This document shows positions 48,711-60,914 of a DNA stretch of 64,000 nucleotides, one piece after another (the first letter of the stretch is position 1; every line of letters begins with the position of its first letter). The translations under genes and the position numbers were made by a program. The notes beneath the pieces were generated by a model, which searched no databases, was not told where the DNA came from, and worked only from the letters and a program-made list of their open reading frames with translations. Origin of the DNA: Epiperipatus broadwayi (lineage: Eukaryota > Onychophora > Udeonychophora > Euonychophora > Peripatidae); the NCBI GenBank assembly GCA_028023455.1, contig JAQFVV010000020.1, forward strand, positions 5,003,092-5,067,091. Reading direction: 5' to 3'.

Positions 48711-51357
48711 TGTACCGGTCAAAATAGTATGCTCACTTAACAAGATTCAAATCTTAAGCAAAAGTACCTCGAATCCGATCATGCCCGAGATACACAGGTC
48801 TGGAGCAATCCTGAATTCTAACCTATTTGCCTATTCTTCGAATCTCTGACCCAATGAACAACAATTCTGATGACACAATAAAATTATTTTAAATCCGTGC
48901 CCATAAGCAAAGCGGTAGAGCATAAGATCAGACTGAAGGTGATGATCGAGATTGGAGTAGCCCAGGAATTACATTTATTATAGTTATTTATTGATGCTAA
49001 GCTCTTAGCTAAAGAAAATAGTTCTAAATATTAACTAGAAAATAATACTTCAAAAACGACAAACCAGGATTTACATGAAACAGATATTTTTAATAAATCT
49101 TACACAAACGCATATGTATATTACAAAAGATTAAAAAATGCATGTATATTTTACCAACCAGTTTCACGCTTGGGACAATATCGTTTATTTACAAGACTTG
49201 GGACTTTGTTGTATAAAATACCCTCTATCACTCATTTAATAAATATAATTGTACAGATACAATTTCATATTATTTTGACAAATAAATATAAATGTACGGT
49301 CTCAATCATTTATTTACAATCTTAAAATCATTACATATGTTTGATAGGCATTGTTAGGACATAGTGTCTTTAGAATAAGTATACATAAAAAACAAACAAT
49401 GCGCAATATTTACAAGAATAAATTATACCAATTGATTTACGTCTCTGGGAATCGATAACGCTTTTTTTAAACAAAAGCGGTTTTAAGATCAACATACTGA
49501 ACGTATTTTATGAAATGAATCATTATCTTTAACACATCATTGCGACTTACTAAGATTAGACAGACGGCGATCAAATTAAAGAGCAGAGTAACGGTACTAG
49601 CATACGTTAAAGAAATCTGGCCTTCATGGCGATTGTGGATATTTTATCATTTTAAAGCATATTTAAAAAACGAACATAGAGTTGATATGTCCGCGCATTC
49701 TGGCGGAGCGATATCGAAAAGGGGTCTGGGTTTGAGAGCCTAGAATCTGGATGCACTGTATTCTGCAGCACATAATATCATAACCCTCCTAAACTTTATG
49801 TTCCACAGAGAGTCTCTGATTACGAACGATTTCGAAAAGTAGGACAGAGCTTCAAGCTTTCGATGTCTCCAATAACAAAATGATCAAGAAATGGAAATGA
49901 TAAAATATCAGAATAAAGGAAAAGGTATGCCAGCAACGTTTATATAATTTTATAATATTATTTAAAGTTTGGAAATGGTCTAACCTCTTGCACAATAATC
50001 TATTTTTCAATTCTGAGTCATTTAACTAATCATAATGAATAACAAGAATCGATTCCCAAATACGTATTAACTGGTAGAATTCGCCCTTCAGGCACCAGCA
50101 AAAAAAAAAAAGAATTGGATTAATTATGTGAAGGTTCACGATTTTTTTTAAAATAGAAATTTAAAGACAAATTCAAAGCAGCCAATTTAGCAAAATTCCC
50201 CCCTTACTCGCGAATTTAGCGATTTTGGCATATTAAAGAAAATAGATTATATTTATACATTAAACAAAATACATAACATCTTAATGGAATCGCCCATATT
50301 TATATATATAATTTAATTAAGCGTGAAAGGTAAGTTAAAATACATGATATTAATAAAAGATTACTGAGAGAGAGAGTTTAAAAGCAAAATTTAACAGAAG
50401 CTTATAAAATAATATATATATTAAGATATGAAGGTTGAACTATAGATTACAAATTACAAAAGTATTGACTTATGAAGGCAGTTCTACGTTAAAAGGTTAC
50501 CTAAGGAAAAAAATAGCATAGCGGCATCATTAGCAATCAGCAGTCAGAAGTAATCATGTTGTATGGTCAGCTAGATGGAACATGGCAGTGGCAGGCAGAC
50601 AGTTCTTCGAGAGAAGAAGGAAAAAAGGTGCTTCTTTTCTACTCACAATTCATCGCACCGAACTTCTCTTGACTTCTTAAAATGTTACGGTCTTGAAACC
50701 CTTCAAAGTAACTGACTGAAAAAAAACTCAACTCAACTGACTCAAATCTCAAGTCCAAAAAAAAACTCTTTTGTTCTATGGGCCTTTTTTTATCCACCTT
50801 AATCCCACCAAGAATGCAATCTCAATTGCCCACAGCTATCTCTTAATTACAAAAACATGTTTGATTAGTAAAATATTTAATTAACAAACTAAAACAGATA
50901 AAGCTGGAAATACCATTTTAGCTATTTTTAGAGATTTGAAAACAACTAAAAGAGAATTTTAATTAAGATTTATAATTTTAATTAATGAAAACAATCTGAC
51001 TGTAGATAAAGATAATTTCAGTATTTCAAGCCCTCCCCATCTTTCTTTGTCATTACATTCCACTAGTTTAATTAAACACACATATATAAAAAGATATTTA
51101 CAATTATATAAAGAAAACATCTAATATTCAGCAATAAATAAAATTATTGCTTCGTTCATGTATATATATATATATGCATCACTCACCCTACTGTTTTACT
51201 TTGCTAAATATCTTATTAATGTTTTTGTATCATTATGCATACAGTGTGTGGGTGAATGGCATATATTTACAGTGGGGTCTGCATTGCAGGCCCCATAGGA
51301 GGTTAGTGTAGATGGTTAAGCATGAAGCTCAATGATGATTAGACATTGACTGCTTCA
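48711..51357 (-). repeat. Gypsy 3' LTR (2647 bp)
   Basis: Plus strand begins tgtaccggtc and ends gactgcttca, so the sense LTR runs TG...CA. Unusually long. A 68-codon antisense frame (49540-49743) is cut by a TAG that is CAG in the other LTR. It contains a tRNA-like A/B-box pair at 48905-48953 and the 12-base string gaattcgccctt near 50078. Confidence 0.95.
48905..48953 (+). other. tRNA-like A and B boxes inside the LTR
   Basis: aagcaaagcgg (A-box-like) at 48905 and gatcgagatt (B-box-like) at 48944, 39 bases apart; repeated in the other LTR at about 56688-56736. Antisense to the element. Could be a captured tRNA/SINE fragment or chance. Confidence 0.4.
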
Positions 51358-51370
51358 TTCTTCCCGACTT
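51358..51370 (-). other. Gypsy polypurine tract
   Basis: Minus strand reads AAGTCGGGAAGAA directly before the 3' LTR, the expected site for plus-strand DNA priming. Confidence 0.75.
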
Positions 51371-51590
51371 AAAGTGATAAAAAAAAATCAATAAAAAAAA
51401 TACCTTTGTTGGAGTCTAATATAATGTTGGTGAGAAAAACAACCTTACTAAATGAGCATGAAAACTTTGCTCCTTGTGGACAAAAAAAAACAAAACTGCC
51501 TTCTTATTTGAATCAAGTTTTTAGTATGGAGAAGAAAGAATCTTTCATTCCTTTTTATATTTTTATTTCAACTTCTTGCTGTTTTTTTCA
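51371..51590 (-). other. Gypsy 3' untranslated spacer
   Basis: 220 bases between the integrase stop and the polypurine tract; no frame or motif seen. Confidence 0.6.
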
Positions 51591-53276
51591 TTAACTGAAA
51601 TATTTGGTATGAGGATCGGGTGGTGTGTATGGTTTCAATTGTTGTGCATTATAGATGCCATTAAACCCATTTTCTCCTTCCAATAGAAAAGCATTTTCAT
51701 GACATCTTCTCTGAACAAGGTATGGTCCACTATACAAGGGAAAAAAATTTTTAAACTCCTTTTTTACTACACTGCTAGTCTTGGGAGATCTCAAGCATAC
51801 TTGATCGCCTTCCTGAAATTGGTGACATTGCCTCCGTCCCCTCTTTATGCAATTTTCAGCTGCCTGGGCCAACCATCTTCTAGCAGCTTCTTGGTCATGA
51901 ATAGGGTCAATAACTATTTCATCTAGTGGCACCAGGTTTGGAAATAAGTTGCGACATGGCTTCCCATAGTGAAGGCGTTCGGGCGTAAAACCGGTAGATT
52001 CATTTATCATCTGGTTTATACAGTTAACTATTTCGGGGGTTTTATTTACCCAATCCCGGTGGTTGGTTGATATGTAGGTGCGAAAGAGACGATTGAGTTC
52101 TCTCATGACTCTTTTGCATGGGTTAGATTGGGGATTCCTAATCGATGTCAACCGATGAGTGAGTTGTTGCTTCAAAAGCCAGCTTTTCCATTCCTTAGAG
52201 GTGAAGGCTGAACCATGATCTGATAGAATAGAATTAGGTTTTCCCACCTCAGGGAATTGTTTATCTTGGAGGGTCCGAATCGTATTCCTTGAGTCTGCAG
52301 CCCGGACAGGATATGCTCGCACATATTTGGAAAAAACATCATAGGTCACGAGTAAATATTGGAACTTTCTAAATTTGGGCAACGGGCCATAGTGGTCGAT
52401 TGCAACTAGCTCATTGGGCCTTGATGCAGTTATGGGTTTCACAGTTCCAGCATAAGACTTGTTCGGAAACTTAGTCTGGGCACATGTTGCACATTTCTGT
52501 AACACTGTGAGAATCTGTGTGTACATACCTGGCCAGTAAAATTGGTGTCTCAAGGCTTCCTCAGTTTTCCGTGGCCCATAATGTCCCAAGGTTTTGTGGA
52601 CGTGTTTGACCAGTTGCATCCTAATCTTATCTGGCGTCATAATGTCTTTTGTTTTACATTGCAGGATCCCATCTTTTAAGTGGAATTGGGAGTATCGCTG
52701 CACATTTCTTTTATTTGTACACATTAGTAGATTAGTTCCCAGGTTGGAAATAATGTTAGCACATTGGTCATCTTGCCAATATTGTAGATTTGTCAAATCA
52801 GTTTCTATAGGGGTCTTCGTGGTCGTGGCCATGATTCTGAGGGTCTGGTCACTCAGCTGGGGATTTTGGATACTGGCAGGAACAGGATGGTGGCTTAGGA
52901 TATCTGCCACAATGTTCTCACGCCCTGGGCAGTAAGCCACTTTGTATTGGAACTGTTGAAGGGCCAGGCTCCACTGGATCAATCTATCATTAGTAAGGAA
53001 ACTCTTATTCAAGAATTCCAAACATTTGTGATTGGTCACTATGACCACGTCAGACCCCAGGAGAAATTGCCGGAATTTCTGGCAGGCCCAAACGATTGCT
53101 AGGGTTTCTTGTTCTTTGGTGGTATAGTGTACTTCGGCTCCCTTTAAGGAGTGGCTAGAAAAATAGAGCACCTGATGCTTTCCTTCATTAATTTGGAATA
53201 ACACAGCCCCCAATCCCTGCTTGCTACTATCAGTCTGGACATAAAAGGTCCTTGTAAAATCAGGGTGACACAACAT
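51591..53276 (-). pseudogene. Gypsy RNase H and integrase
   Basis: A 561-residue open frame. RNase H (about 1-135): FYVQTDSSKQGLGAVLFQ (catalytic Asp), HYTTKEQETLAIVWACQKFR (catalytic Glu), VIVTNHKCLEFL (Asp to Asn in the TDHK block), ENIVADILSHHPV. Integrase zinc finger (about 225-270): H-x3-H...C-x2-C in HKTLGHYGPRKTEEA and CATCAQTK. Catalytic core: ELVAIDHYGPLP (Asp), ILSDHGSAFTSKEW (Asp), NPQSNPCKRVMREL, where the catalytic Glu of the D,D-35-E triad is Lys. A C-terminal chromo/GPY-like region contains FKNFFPLYSGPYLVQRRC. Although open, it cannot integrate as read. The upstream frame is joined by a frameshift at the A/T run near 53292-53299. Confidence 0.93.
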
Positions 53277-53340
53277 TACAGCTTTAAGGAAATGTTTTTT
53301 TTATGTTCTCAAAATCCTTGTCATGTGCTTCGGTCCATTC

Positions 53341-54199
53341 TCATTTATGATCTTTCTTTAGTAACTCTATCAGCTTTCCTGTCTCATGAGCAAAATTTGG
53401 GTAAAACTGGTGATAGAAGTTACAAAGCCCTAGGAAAGATCGGACCTGTTTCCGAGTTTTTGGTTTGGGGAAGTGCTCGATGGCTTCTACTTTCTCAGGG
53501 TGGACTTTGACCCCATACTCAGTTACAACATGTCCAAGGAATGTAATTTCTTTTACTGCAAAGCGACTCTTTTCCAAATTAATAGTTATGTTTTCTTGGG
53601 CACATTCACGGAAAAATTGTTCCAGGCATTTCAAATGTTCAGTGATGTTTTTCGATGCAATTACTATATCGTCCACATAGCAGATCATATTTTTCTGTAC
53701 CTCTTTGGATAGGACTTGTTTTAAACATCACATCAGTCCTGCTCCACTATTAATGAGTCCAAAGGGGACTCACTTAAACACATGGGTATGTCCTCCATAC
53801 CGAAATGCGGTATACTTTCGGTCACGAGGGTCTAGGGCCATCTGCCAATAACTGGCAGTAAGATCTAAGGTAGAAAAGATCATCTGCCCTGCCAACTGGA
53901 CAAATACTTCCTGGATTGGTGGCGGGATGTCTCTCTCGGGGATGGTCATGCTGTTTAATTTCCATGCGTCCAAACATAGCCGCAAATCTCCATTTTTTTT
54001 TCACCACTACCAGCGGATTGTTATAGGGAGATGGGCTCCGCTCAATAATATCCCACTCGATCATCTGTGGAATCTGCTTTTCCACCTCAACCCGGTATTG
54101 GAATGGGATGGGGTATGTTTTGGATTGGGTGTATGATTCCTCCTTCACTCGAATTCTATGAATATACCCCTTTATTTTTCCAGGAGTCTGGGTGAACAC
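53341..54199 (-). pseudogene. Gypsy reverse transcriptase, broken
   Basis: Domain order intact over four pieces. 54199-54000: TYPIPFQYRVEVEKQI, SPYNNPLVVVKKK. Frameshift in the T run at 53993-54001. Then LCLDAWKLNSMTIPERDIPP, FSTLDLTASYWQMAL (catalytic Asp), KYTAFRYGG, VFK-stop-VPFGLINSGAGLM-stop. Finally ICYVDDIVIASKN (catalytic YVDD, 53680), FLGHVVTEYGVKVHPEKVEA, RKQVRSFLGLCNFYHQFYP. In-frame TGAs at 53770-53772, 53728-53730 and 53341-53343. The first two replace Arg codons conserved in the family. Confidence 0.93.
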
Positions 54200-54213
54200 C
54201 TGAGCATAATTTT

Positions 54214-54765
54214 CTAATATGCTTTGGATACTTCTTTTATCTTTGGACTCTGTAATAGCTGAGTCACGGACCTTTTTTCAATCAATGCTGAATCAACAGG
54301 CTGGATCAAGCAGCTTTGCTTCTCAGGTACGGCTTGGTGGGTCACTTTGAAATGTGTTGATTCATTGTCGAACAGGCATTTTCTTCCGAAGAAATCGATA
54401 ATTCCATGATTTTGGGTTAGAAAGTCGGAACCCAACACCACATCGTAGATTAGTCTAGATACAACCAAGAATGTATGGCCCATCAATCTCTCATTAATCT
54501 TCACCTCTAGCCAGATTTGACTGTTCTTGCTCATGATTCTTTTCCCATTAGCCAAGGTCAACTGGATGGGACATGTTGGCAATTGCATGATCTCCCCTTC
54601 TCTCTCTATACTTTTAATCCATGCCTTTGATACGATCGATGCTTGGCTTCCTGAATCCACTAGTGCTAATACCTTGGTGGATTCTATCATCACTTCAATA
54701 ATAGGACAGAAGCTTGTGGTTGTAACATTCTCAATGCTTTCTTTTTCCCATATTATGTTAGTCAT
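54214..54765 (-). pseudogene. Gypsy aspartic protease region
   Basis: A 183-residue frame with the active-site motif LALVDSGSQASIVSKAW (about residues 34-50), a hydrophobic flap region, and DVVLGSDFLTQNHGIIDF (the conserved LG-DFL-xN block). It processes Gag-Pol as a homodimer. The frame ends with a stop before RT. Confidence 0.9.
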
Positions 54766-54959
54766 CTGGCTACCATCTGGTTTAAACTGATTCCGTTGTC
54801 ACTTTAAATATTCTGGGCATTCCTGTATGTCCCCCTTCCTTTGTTCTGGGTTCAATTTTGGGCTTCCATCTGTTTCTGGATTCCTGAATCCATAGTCTAT
54901 TGAAACCAAAAACTCAGTCATTTCATTTATCTTGTTGATCTGGCTTATGATCATCATTT

Positions 54960-55402
54960 CCTGCACCTTCATCGGCATGTAATGTCATATGGTATGGATA
55001 ATATGTGATTCTGACCATGTGATATCTGGTAGAGATCTGAGTCTTGCGGCTTGCTTTAAAAAGAATTGTGCATACGTATCTTGGTGATTAGTTGGAAATT
55101 TTTCATTGATTATAGTGTGCAAAATATACTCCTGTCTTTCTTCACTCCAAAAAATCTTGCATAGTGCCCAGCAGTATTCTTCGAGATCTGTTGGTTTGTG
55201 TGTCAATGATTGCCACCAGTCTTTAGCGGTTGCCTCCAAATGCTAACTAGCTATGGCCATTTGTTCCCCACTGCTCAGTGCATAGAGTGAAAACATTGCC
55301 TTCAGATTTTTCCATATGTTCCTGTGGACTCTCCTGTGGTTCACCACAGAAGATCTGGATCTGCATAAATTGTCCAGTGATGGGTAGTTCCTGATGCCTC
55401 AT
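54960..55402 (-). pseudogene. Gypsy gag, frameshifted
   Basis: Starts at ATG 55402 (MRHQELPITGQFMQIQIFCG), shifts near 55300, then EATAKDWWQSLTHKPTDLEE and FWSEERQEYILHTIINEKF (55239-54990). The spaced W-W...W...F pattern is typical of Ty3/Gypsy capsid. No zinc knuckle was seen before protease; ECPEYLK near 54820 may be its remnant. Confidence 0.75.
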
Positions 55403-56493
55403 TTTATTTACTAAAATTCCCTTCTACTTTTTTAAAGAATTCTTTAAGCATAAAATTTTGGTTGCTATACTTTCTGATTTCCTTTTTATATTATTTCTTC
55501 ATGAATTATACACCTCTTTTCCTCCTCTCTTCAACTGTCTCCATTCTGCCATTTTTTTTTTTGCTGAGGACTGCTGCTTATAACCGGAAAAAAATATTTG
55601 ATCATAACATGTATGTGTATGACCTATTGAAATTCAACTGCCTTGCTGCTTGACTTTTGGTTGTTTTTCTGCACTTATAATAGACTCTTACAAAAAAATG
55701 ATTAGTTATTTGTTTCTACAATATAATGTTCTGCTCATGACAATTATACATAGAAAAACAGTGGAAATATAATTTAACTCTCTCTCAAACCCCTAATATC
55801 CTGGTTTGAACTCATTTTGACACATTTTATTATATTACTGTTGGCACATTTATATGGCGCCAGCCAACAGGACATAACAAAAAAAAACAATTCCAAATAC
55901 ATCTGGGCTACTCAACTAGTAAATATAAATAAGTATGTTACATATTATAAACTCTATTACATATATAATGTACAGAAAATGAATGACACATGAAGTGCAC
56001 CTTGTTATAATTTCAAGGTTTATAACTTATGGCTGAAGTACATGAGTTTTATTTGTAAACATTTTCATTTTCATGTATATAATACAAGAAACACATTTTA
56101 TATGGTTATAAACCAGATACAGAAAAAAAATCACTTATGGTTGTAACACATGGGTATCAGAATTTTTTTCATTTTTAAAACAAGATTTTTACATTTGTGG
56201 CTATCAACATGGAAAACAATATTTTTCTATAATTGCAAAACCAGATACAACAAAAACCTTTTATATTTATGGTTGCAACGCATGGACATTGGTTTTAATA
56301 CAAAATTTTCACATTTTATATATATAAAATCAGAAAACAAACTCGGATAGGAAAGAAATATACATGTCTATCATCAATGATCTCTTACAATCTTTTTTAA
56401 AACATACATATAAACAGAATTCAGTGCTCAGGGTATGTGGGTGTTTATATCGAAGCCTCACTTGGGCAGCCAAGCCCGGAAAAAAAAATCCAC
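55403..56493 (-). other. Gypsy 5' leader with possible primer-binding site
   Basis: About 1.1 kb untranslated leader. Directly inside the 5' LTR the sense strand reads GTGG, a T run and CCGGGCTTGG, then TGGCTGCCCAAGTGAGG (56479-56463 region). That last string resembles a Lys-type primer site but lies about 20 bases from the LTR instead of adjacent, and it can also form a hairpin (cttgg...ccaag). Primer identity is unresolved. Confidence 0.5.
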
Positions 56494-59146
56494 TGTACTG
56501 GTCAAAATAGTATGCTCACTTAACAAGATTCAAATATTAAGCAAAAGTACCTCGAATCCGATCATGCCCGAGATACACAGGTCTGGAGCAATCCTGAATT
56601 CTAACCTATTTGCCTATTCTTCGAATCTCTGACCCAATGAACAACAATTCTGATGACACAGTAAAATTATTTTAAATCCGTGCCCATAAGCAAAGCGGTA
56701 GAGCATAAGATCAGACTGAAGGTGATGATCGAGATTGGAGTAGCCCAGGAATTACATTTATTATAGTTATTTATTGATGCTAAGCTCTTAGCTAAAGAAA
56801 ATAGTTCTAAATATTAACTAGAAAATAATACTTCAAAAACGACAAACCAGGATTTACATGAAACAGATATTTTTAATAAATCTTACACAAACGCATATGT
56901 ATATTACAAAAGATTAAAAAACGCATGTATATTTTACCAACCAGTTTCACGCTTGGGACAATATCGTTTATTTACAAGACTTGGGACTTTGTTGTATAAA
57001 ATACCCTCTATCACTCATTTAATAAATATAATTGTACAGATACAATTTCATATTATTTTGACAAATAAATATAAATGTACGGTCTCAATCATTTATTTAC
57101 AATCTTAAAATCATTACATATGTTTGATAGGCATTGTTAGGACATAGTGTCTTTAGAATAAGTATACATAAAAAACAAACAATGCGCAATATTTACAAGA
57201 ATAAATTATACCAATTGATTTACGTCTCTGGGAATCGATAACGCTTTTTTTAAACGAAAGCGGTTTTAAGATCAACATACTGAACGTATTTTACGAAATG
57301 AATCATTATCTTTAACACATCATTGCGACTTACTAAGATTAGACGGACGGCGATCAAATTAAAGAGCAGAGTAACGGTACTAGCATACGTTAAAGAAATC
57401 TGGCCTTCATGGCGATTGTGGATATTTTATCATTTTAAAGCATATTTGAAAAACGAACTTAGAGTTGATATGTCCGCGCATTCTGGTGGAGCGATATCGA
57501 AAGAGGGTCTGGGTTTGAGAGCCCAGAATCTGGATGCACTGTATTCTGCAGCACATAATATCATAACCCTCCTAAACTTTACGTTCCACAGAGAGTCTCT
57601 AATTACGAACGATTTCGAAAAGTAGGACAGGAGCTTCAAGCTTTCGATGTCTCCAATAACAAAACGATCAAGAAATGGAAATGATAAAATATCAGAATAA
57701 AGGAAAAGGTATGCCAGCAACGTTTATATAATTTTATAATATTATTTAAAGTTTGGAAATGGTCTAACCTCTTGCGCAATAATCTATTTTTCAATTCTGA
57801 GTCATTTAACTAATCATAATGAATAACAACATTTATATTTAAAGAATCGATTCCCAAATACATATTAACTGGTAGAATTCGCCCTTCAGGCACCAGCAAA
57901 AAAAAAAAAGAATTGGATTAATTATGTGAAGGTTCATGATTTTTTTTAAAATAGAAATTTAAAGACAAATTCAAAGCAGCCAATTTAGCAAAATTCCCCC
58001 CTTACTCGCGAATTTAGCGATTTTGGCATATTAAAGAAAATAGATTATATTTATACATTAAACAAAATACATAACATCTTAATGGAATCGCCCATATTTA
58101 TATATATAATTTAATTAAGCGTGAAAGGTAAGTTAAAATACATGATATTAATAAAAGATTACTGAGAGAGAGTTTAAAAGCAAAATTTAACAGAAGCTTA
58201 TAAAATAATATATATATTAAGATATGAAGGTTGAACTATAGATTACAAATTACAAAAGTATTGACTTATGAAGGCAGTTCTACGTTAAAAGGTTACCTAA
58301 GAAAAAAAACAGCATAGCGGCATCATTAGCAATCAGCAGTTAGAAGTAATCATGTTGTATGGTCAGCTAGATGGAACATGGCAGTGGCAGGCAGACAGTT
58401 CTTCGAGAGAAGAAGGAAAAAAGGTGCTTCTTTTCTACTCACAATTCATCGCACTGAACTTCTCTCGACTTCTTAAAATGTTACGGTCTTCAAACCCTTC
58501 AAAGTAACTGACTGAAAAAAAAACTCAACTCAACTGACTCAAATCTCAACTCCAAAAAAAAACTCTTGTTCTATGGGCCTTTTTTTATCTACCTTAATCC
58601 CACCAAGAATGCAATCTCAATTGCCCACAGCTATCTCTTAATTACAAAAACATGTTTGATTAGTAAAATATTTAATTAACAAACTAAAACAGATAAAGCT
58701 GGAAATACCATTTTAGCTATTTTTAGAGATTTGAAAACAACTAAAAGAGAATTTTAATTAAGATTTATAATTTTAATTAATGAAAACAATCTGACTGTAG
58801 ATAAAGATAATTTCAGTATTTCAAGCCCTCCCCATCTTTCTTTGTCATTACATTCCACTAGTTTAATTAAACACACATATATAAAAAGATATTTATAATT
58901 ATATAAAGAAAACATCTAATATTCAGCAATAAATAAAATTATTGCTTCGTTCATATATATATACGCATCACTCACCCTACTGTTTTACTTTGCTAAATAT
59001 CTTATTAATGTTTTTGGATCATTATGCATACAGTGTGTGGGTGAATGGCATATATTTACAGTGGGGTCTGCATTGCAGGCCCCATAGGAGGTTAGTGTAG
59101 ATGGTTAAGCATGAAGCTCAATGATGATTAGACATTGACTGCTTCA
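56494..59146 (-). repeat. Gypsy 5' LTR (2653 bp)
   Basis: Begins tgtactggtc and ends gactgcttca. It is colinear with the other LTR except for scattered substitutions, a 13-bp insertion (catttatatttaa, about 57829-57841) and small indels. Here the antisense frame 57323-57625 is open for 100 codons, and a sense frame (57720-57430) is open for 96 codons. Neither resembles a known protein. Confidence 0.95.
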
Positions 59147-59150
59147 GTAT

Positions 59151-59365
59151 GATATTATAAATAAAGAACAAAGCCCCATTCAAATAGATAAAAAAAAGAT
59201 ATTGTATATAGAAAAGGAAGAACTTATTAATGTAGATAATTTAAATGATGTGTTTAACACAGGACTATCAATCAGAAAATGTAAAGGAAGAAGATAAAAT
59301 GAACACTCAATAAAATATAAATTATCTATAAATAAATGTAACAATAAATAATTACGCCATTCATT
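59151..59365. other. No gene seen
   Basis: Spacer between the Gypsy target site and the next insertion; a short broken frame only. Confidence 0.5.
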
Positions 59366-59380
59366 TGTCATGTATAACAA

Positions 59381-59718
59381 ATAGGCAAAACTCTCTCCAT
59401 ACAGTAGTGACACTCAAGGTAAAACAGAGTAATCAATGGATGCCAGAAGGCTTGTGCATAAAATCCCAATCTAGTGCCTACTTATCCAATATCCCCAAAC
59501 TAGTTTCTGGCTTATGGCGTTTGTCAGTGAGGAGCCTTGAATCTGAGAGCACTGCACCTAGATCTTAGAATATTGGATGAGTAGGCACTAGATAGGGATT
59601 TTATGCAAAAGCCTTCTGTATCCATTGATTACTATCTTGCTTCGAGTGGCACTACTGTATGGAGAGAGTTTTGCCTATTTTAACAACAGTTATGAGCAAG
59701 CATGGGAAATAGTGATCA
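59381..59718 (-). mobile_element. Family C retroelement, longest copy, 15-bp duplication
   Basis: 338 bp flanked by tgtcatgtataacaa at 59366-59380 and 59719-59733. The outer inverted repeats are aggcaaaactctctccatac / gtatggagagagttttgcct. The inner part contains the hammerhead region (59470-59530) and an inverted partial copy of the body (atattggatgagtaggcact / agtgcctacttatccaatat), so it is longer than the 12.4-kb copy. The leader aacagttatgagcaagcatg is at the right end. Confidence 0.87.
59470..59535 (-). ncRNA. Hammerhead, type C, decayed core
   Basis: CUGACAA (59527-59521) replaces CUGAUGA; the stem II strands CGCC/AGCC are weakened; GAAA, ACUAGU and U (instead of C) at position 17 follow. 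The A before C3 pairs with U1.1. Inactive by core changes, but clearly homologous to 12485-12550. Confidence 0.7.
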
Positions 59719-59733
59719 TGTCATGTATAACAA

Positions 59734-60914
59734 CTGAAATAAAAGCTAAAAGAAAAATAAACAAAAAATAAATTTTATTTCAATAAAACAATATCTGTAT
59801 TTTAACAAAAACATTTCAATCTTTACAACAAGCCAATTGTATAAAAAGATTTATTTTAATATATGAACTGAATAATAGAACTAGTTAAGCAGTAGCAATT
59901 CACTTAAAATATAATTTGCATATTTTAATCCTTTTAATTTGTTATTTTACTATATCACATGTTATTGGCAGTTCTATTAATAGTTACAGATGTTTTACAT
60001 TTTGCATTATGTTTTTATAGCCTCACTATCAAACAATGAGTAGGATTTTAGTCTTGGCTTGGAAAATCTTTTATTATGATTTGTTGCAATGAATTTGTTT
60101 TACTCATCTTTATTCAAACTTGTGTAGGTCATACTTTTGTATCAAGAGTTGACCCCTATTTAAAATCTTTTATAAACATTTTAAGTGAAGGAAAAAAGTA
60201 ACAATGCTTATTAACATAAAATAATTCATCAACACAATGCAAATACTAATTAGTAAAGTACTACTGTAATAAAAGAATTATTTTATGACATTTATTATCT
60301 GATTGCCAAATATTCCATTGCAAAAATAAAATATATAATTTCAATTATAACATATAAAAAATATTTATGCAAAAAGTGAATATTATTATAGTTGCCAAAA
60401 TTCAATTGCACTTTTGGCAACCTTCCACCAGATCTGAAACAAATTAAAAATATCGCTTTATTTCCATGCTCTATCTTCCCAATAATTACATATATTTTAA
60501 ATAATAATATTAAAACATAAAAAGATTTTATTTTTCTATTAAAAAGCACCCAACACAGTGAAAAATATATGTAGCTGTTGCTACTTTCTTTGATCATGTA
60601 AATATGCAGCTATGCATAAATATACTGCACCTGCACGCATGCTAAGAAAGAACGTATCTAATAACAGCGCATTAACTTGAGACTATATTTCAAAAGCGCT
60701 GATTGCAACTAAATATTATATGAATATGTTTTTTCATTTATAAAAAAGTATTTTCATTTTGTGTTCTAATGATAAACATGCACTAATGAACTCTTCACTT
60801 AAGGAGAAAACTGTTTTAAGACAATGAGAAGCTCTGCAAAATTTTTTTAAAAATAATAATCTTCTATTTATTAGTTTCTATTTACGAATTTTTAATAGTT
60901 TAAATATGTTTTAC
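59734..60914. other. No gene seen
   Basis: AT-rich spacer; nothing recognised. Confidence 0.5.

Larger units (their letters stand above)
48711..59146 (-). mobile_element. Full-length Ty3/Gypsy LTR retrotransposon, minus strand, disabled
   Basis: 10.4 kb in all: 5' LTR on the right (56494-59146), leader, gag, protease, RT, RNase H, integrase, then 3' LTR on the left (48711-51357). The domain order PR-RT-RH-IN defines Ty3/Gypsy. The element is flanked by a 4-bp duplication gtat (48707-48710 and 59147-59150). No env-like frame follows integrase. The two LTRs differ at only about 1-2% of sites by eye, so the insertion is fairly recent, yet the coding region carries stops, frameshifts and active-site changes. 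Confidence 0.95.

Noticed and set aside
50078-50089. gaattcgccctt, identical to the insert flank of common TA-cloning vectors
   Set aside because: Present at the same place in both LTRs (also near 57874) within continuous LTR sequence, so one ancestral chance match explains it better than vector contamination.
52594-52935. Plus-strand 113-codon ORF
   Set aside because: Shadow of the Gypsy RNase H/integrase frame.
48711-59146. Segmental duplication of 2.65 kb
   Set aside because: TG...CA ends, a GTAT duplication outside, a polypurine tract and a Gypsy polyprotein between the copies identify LTRs.
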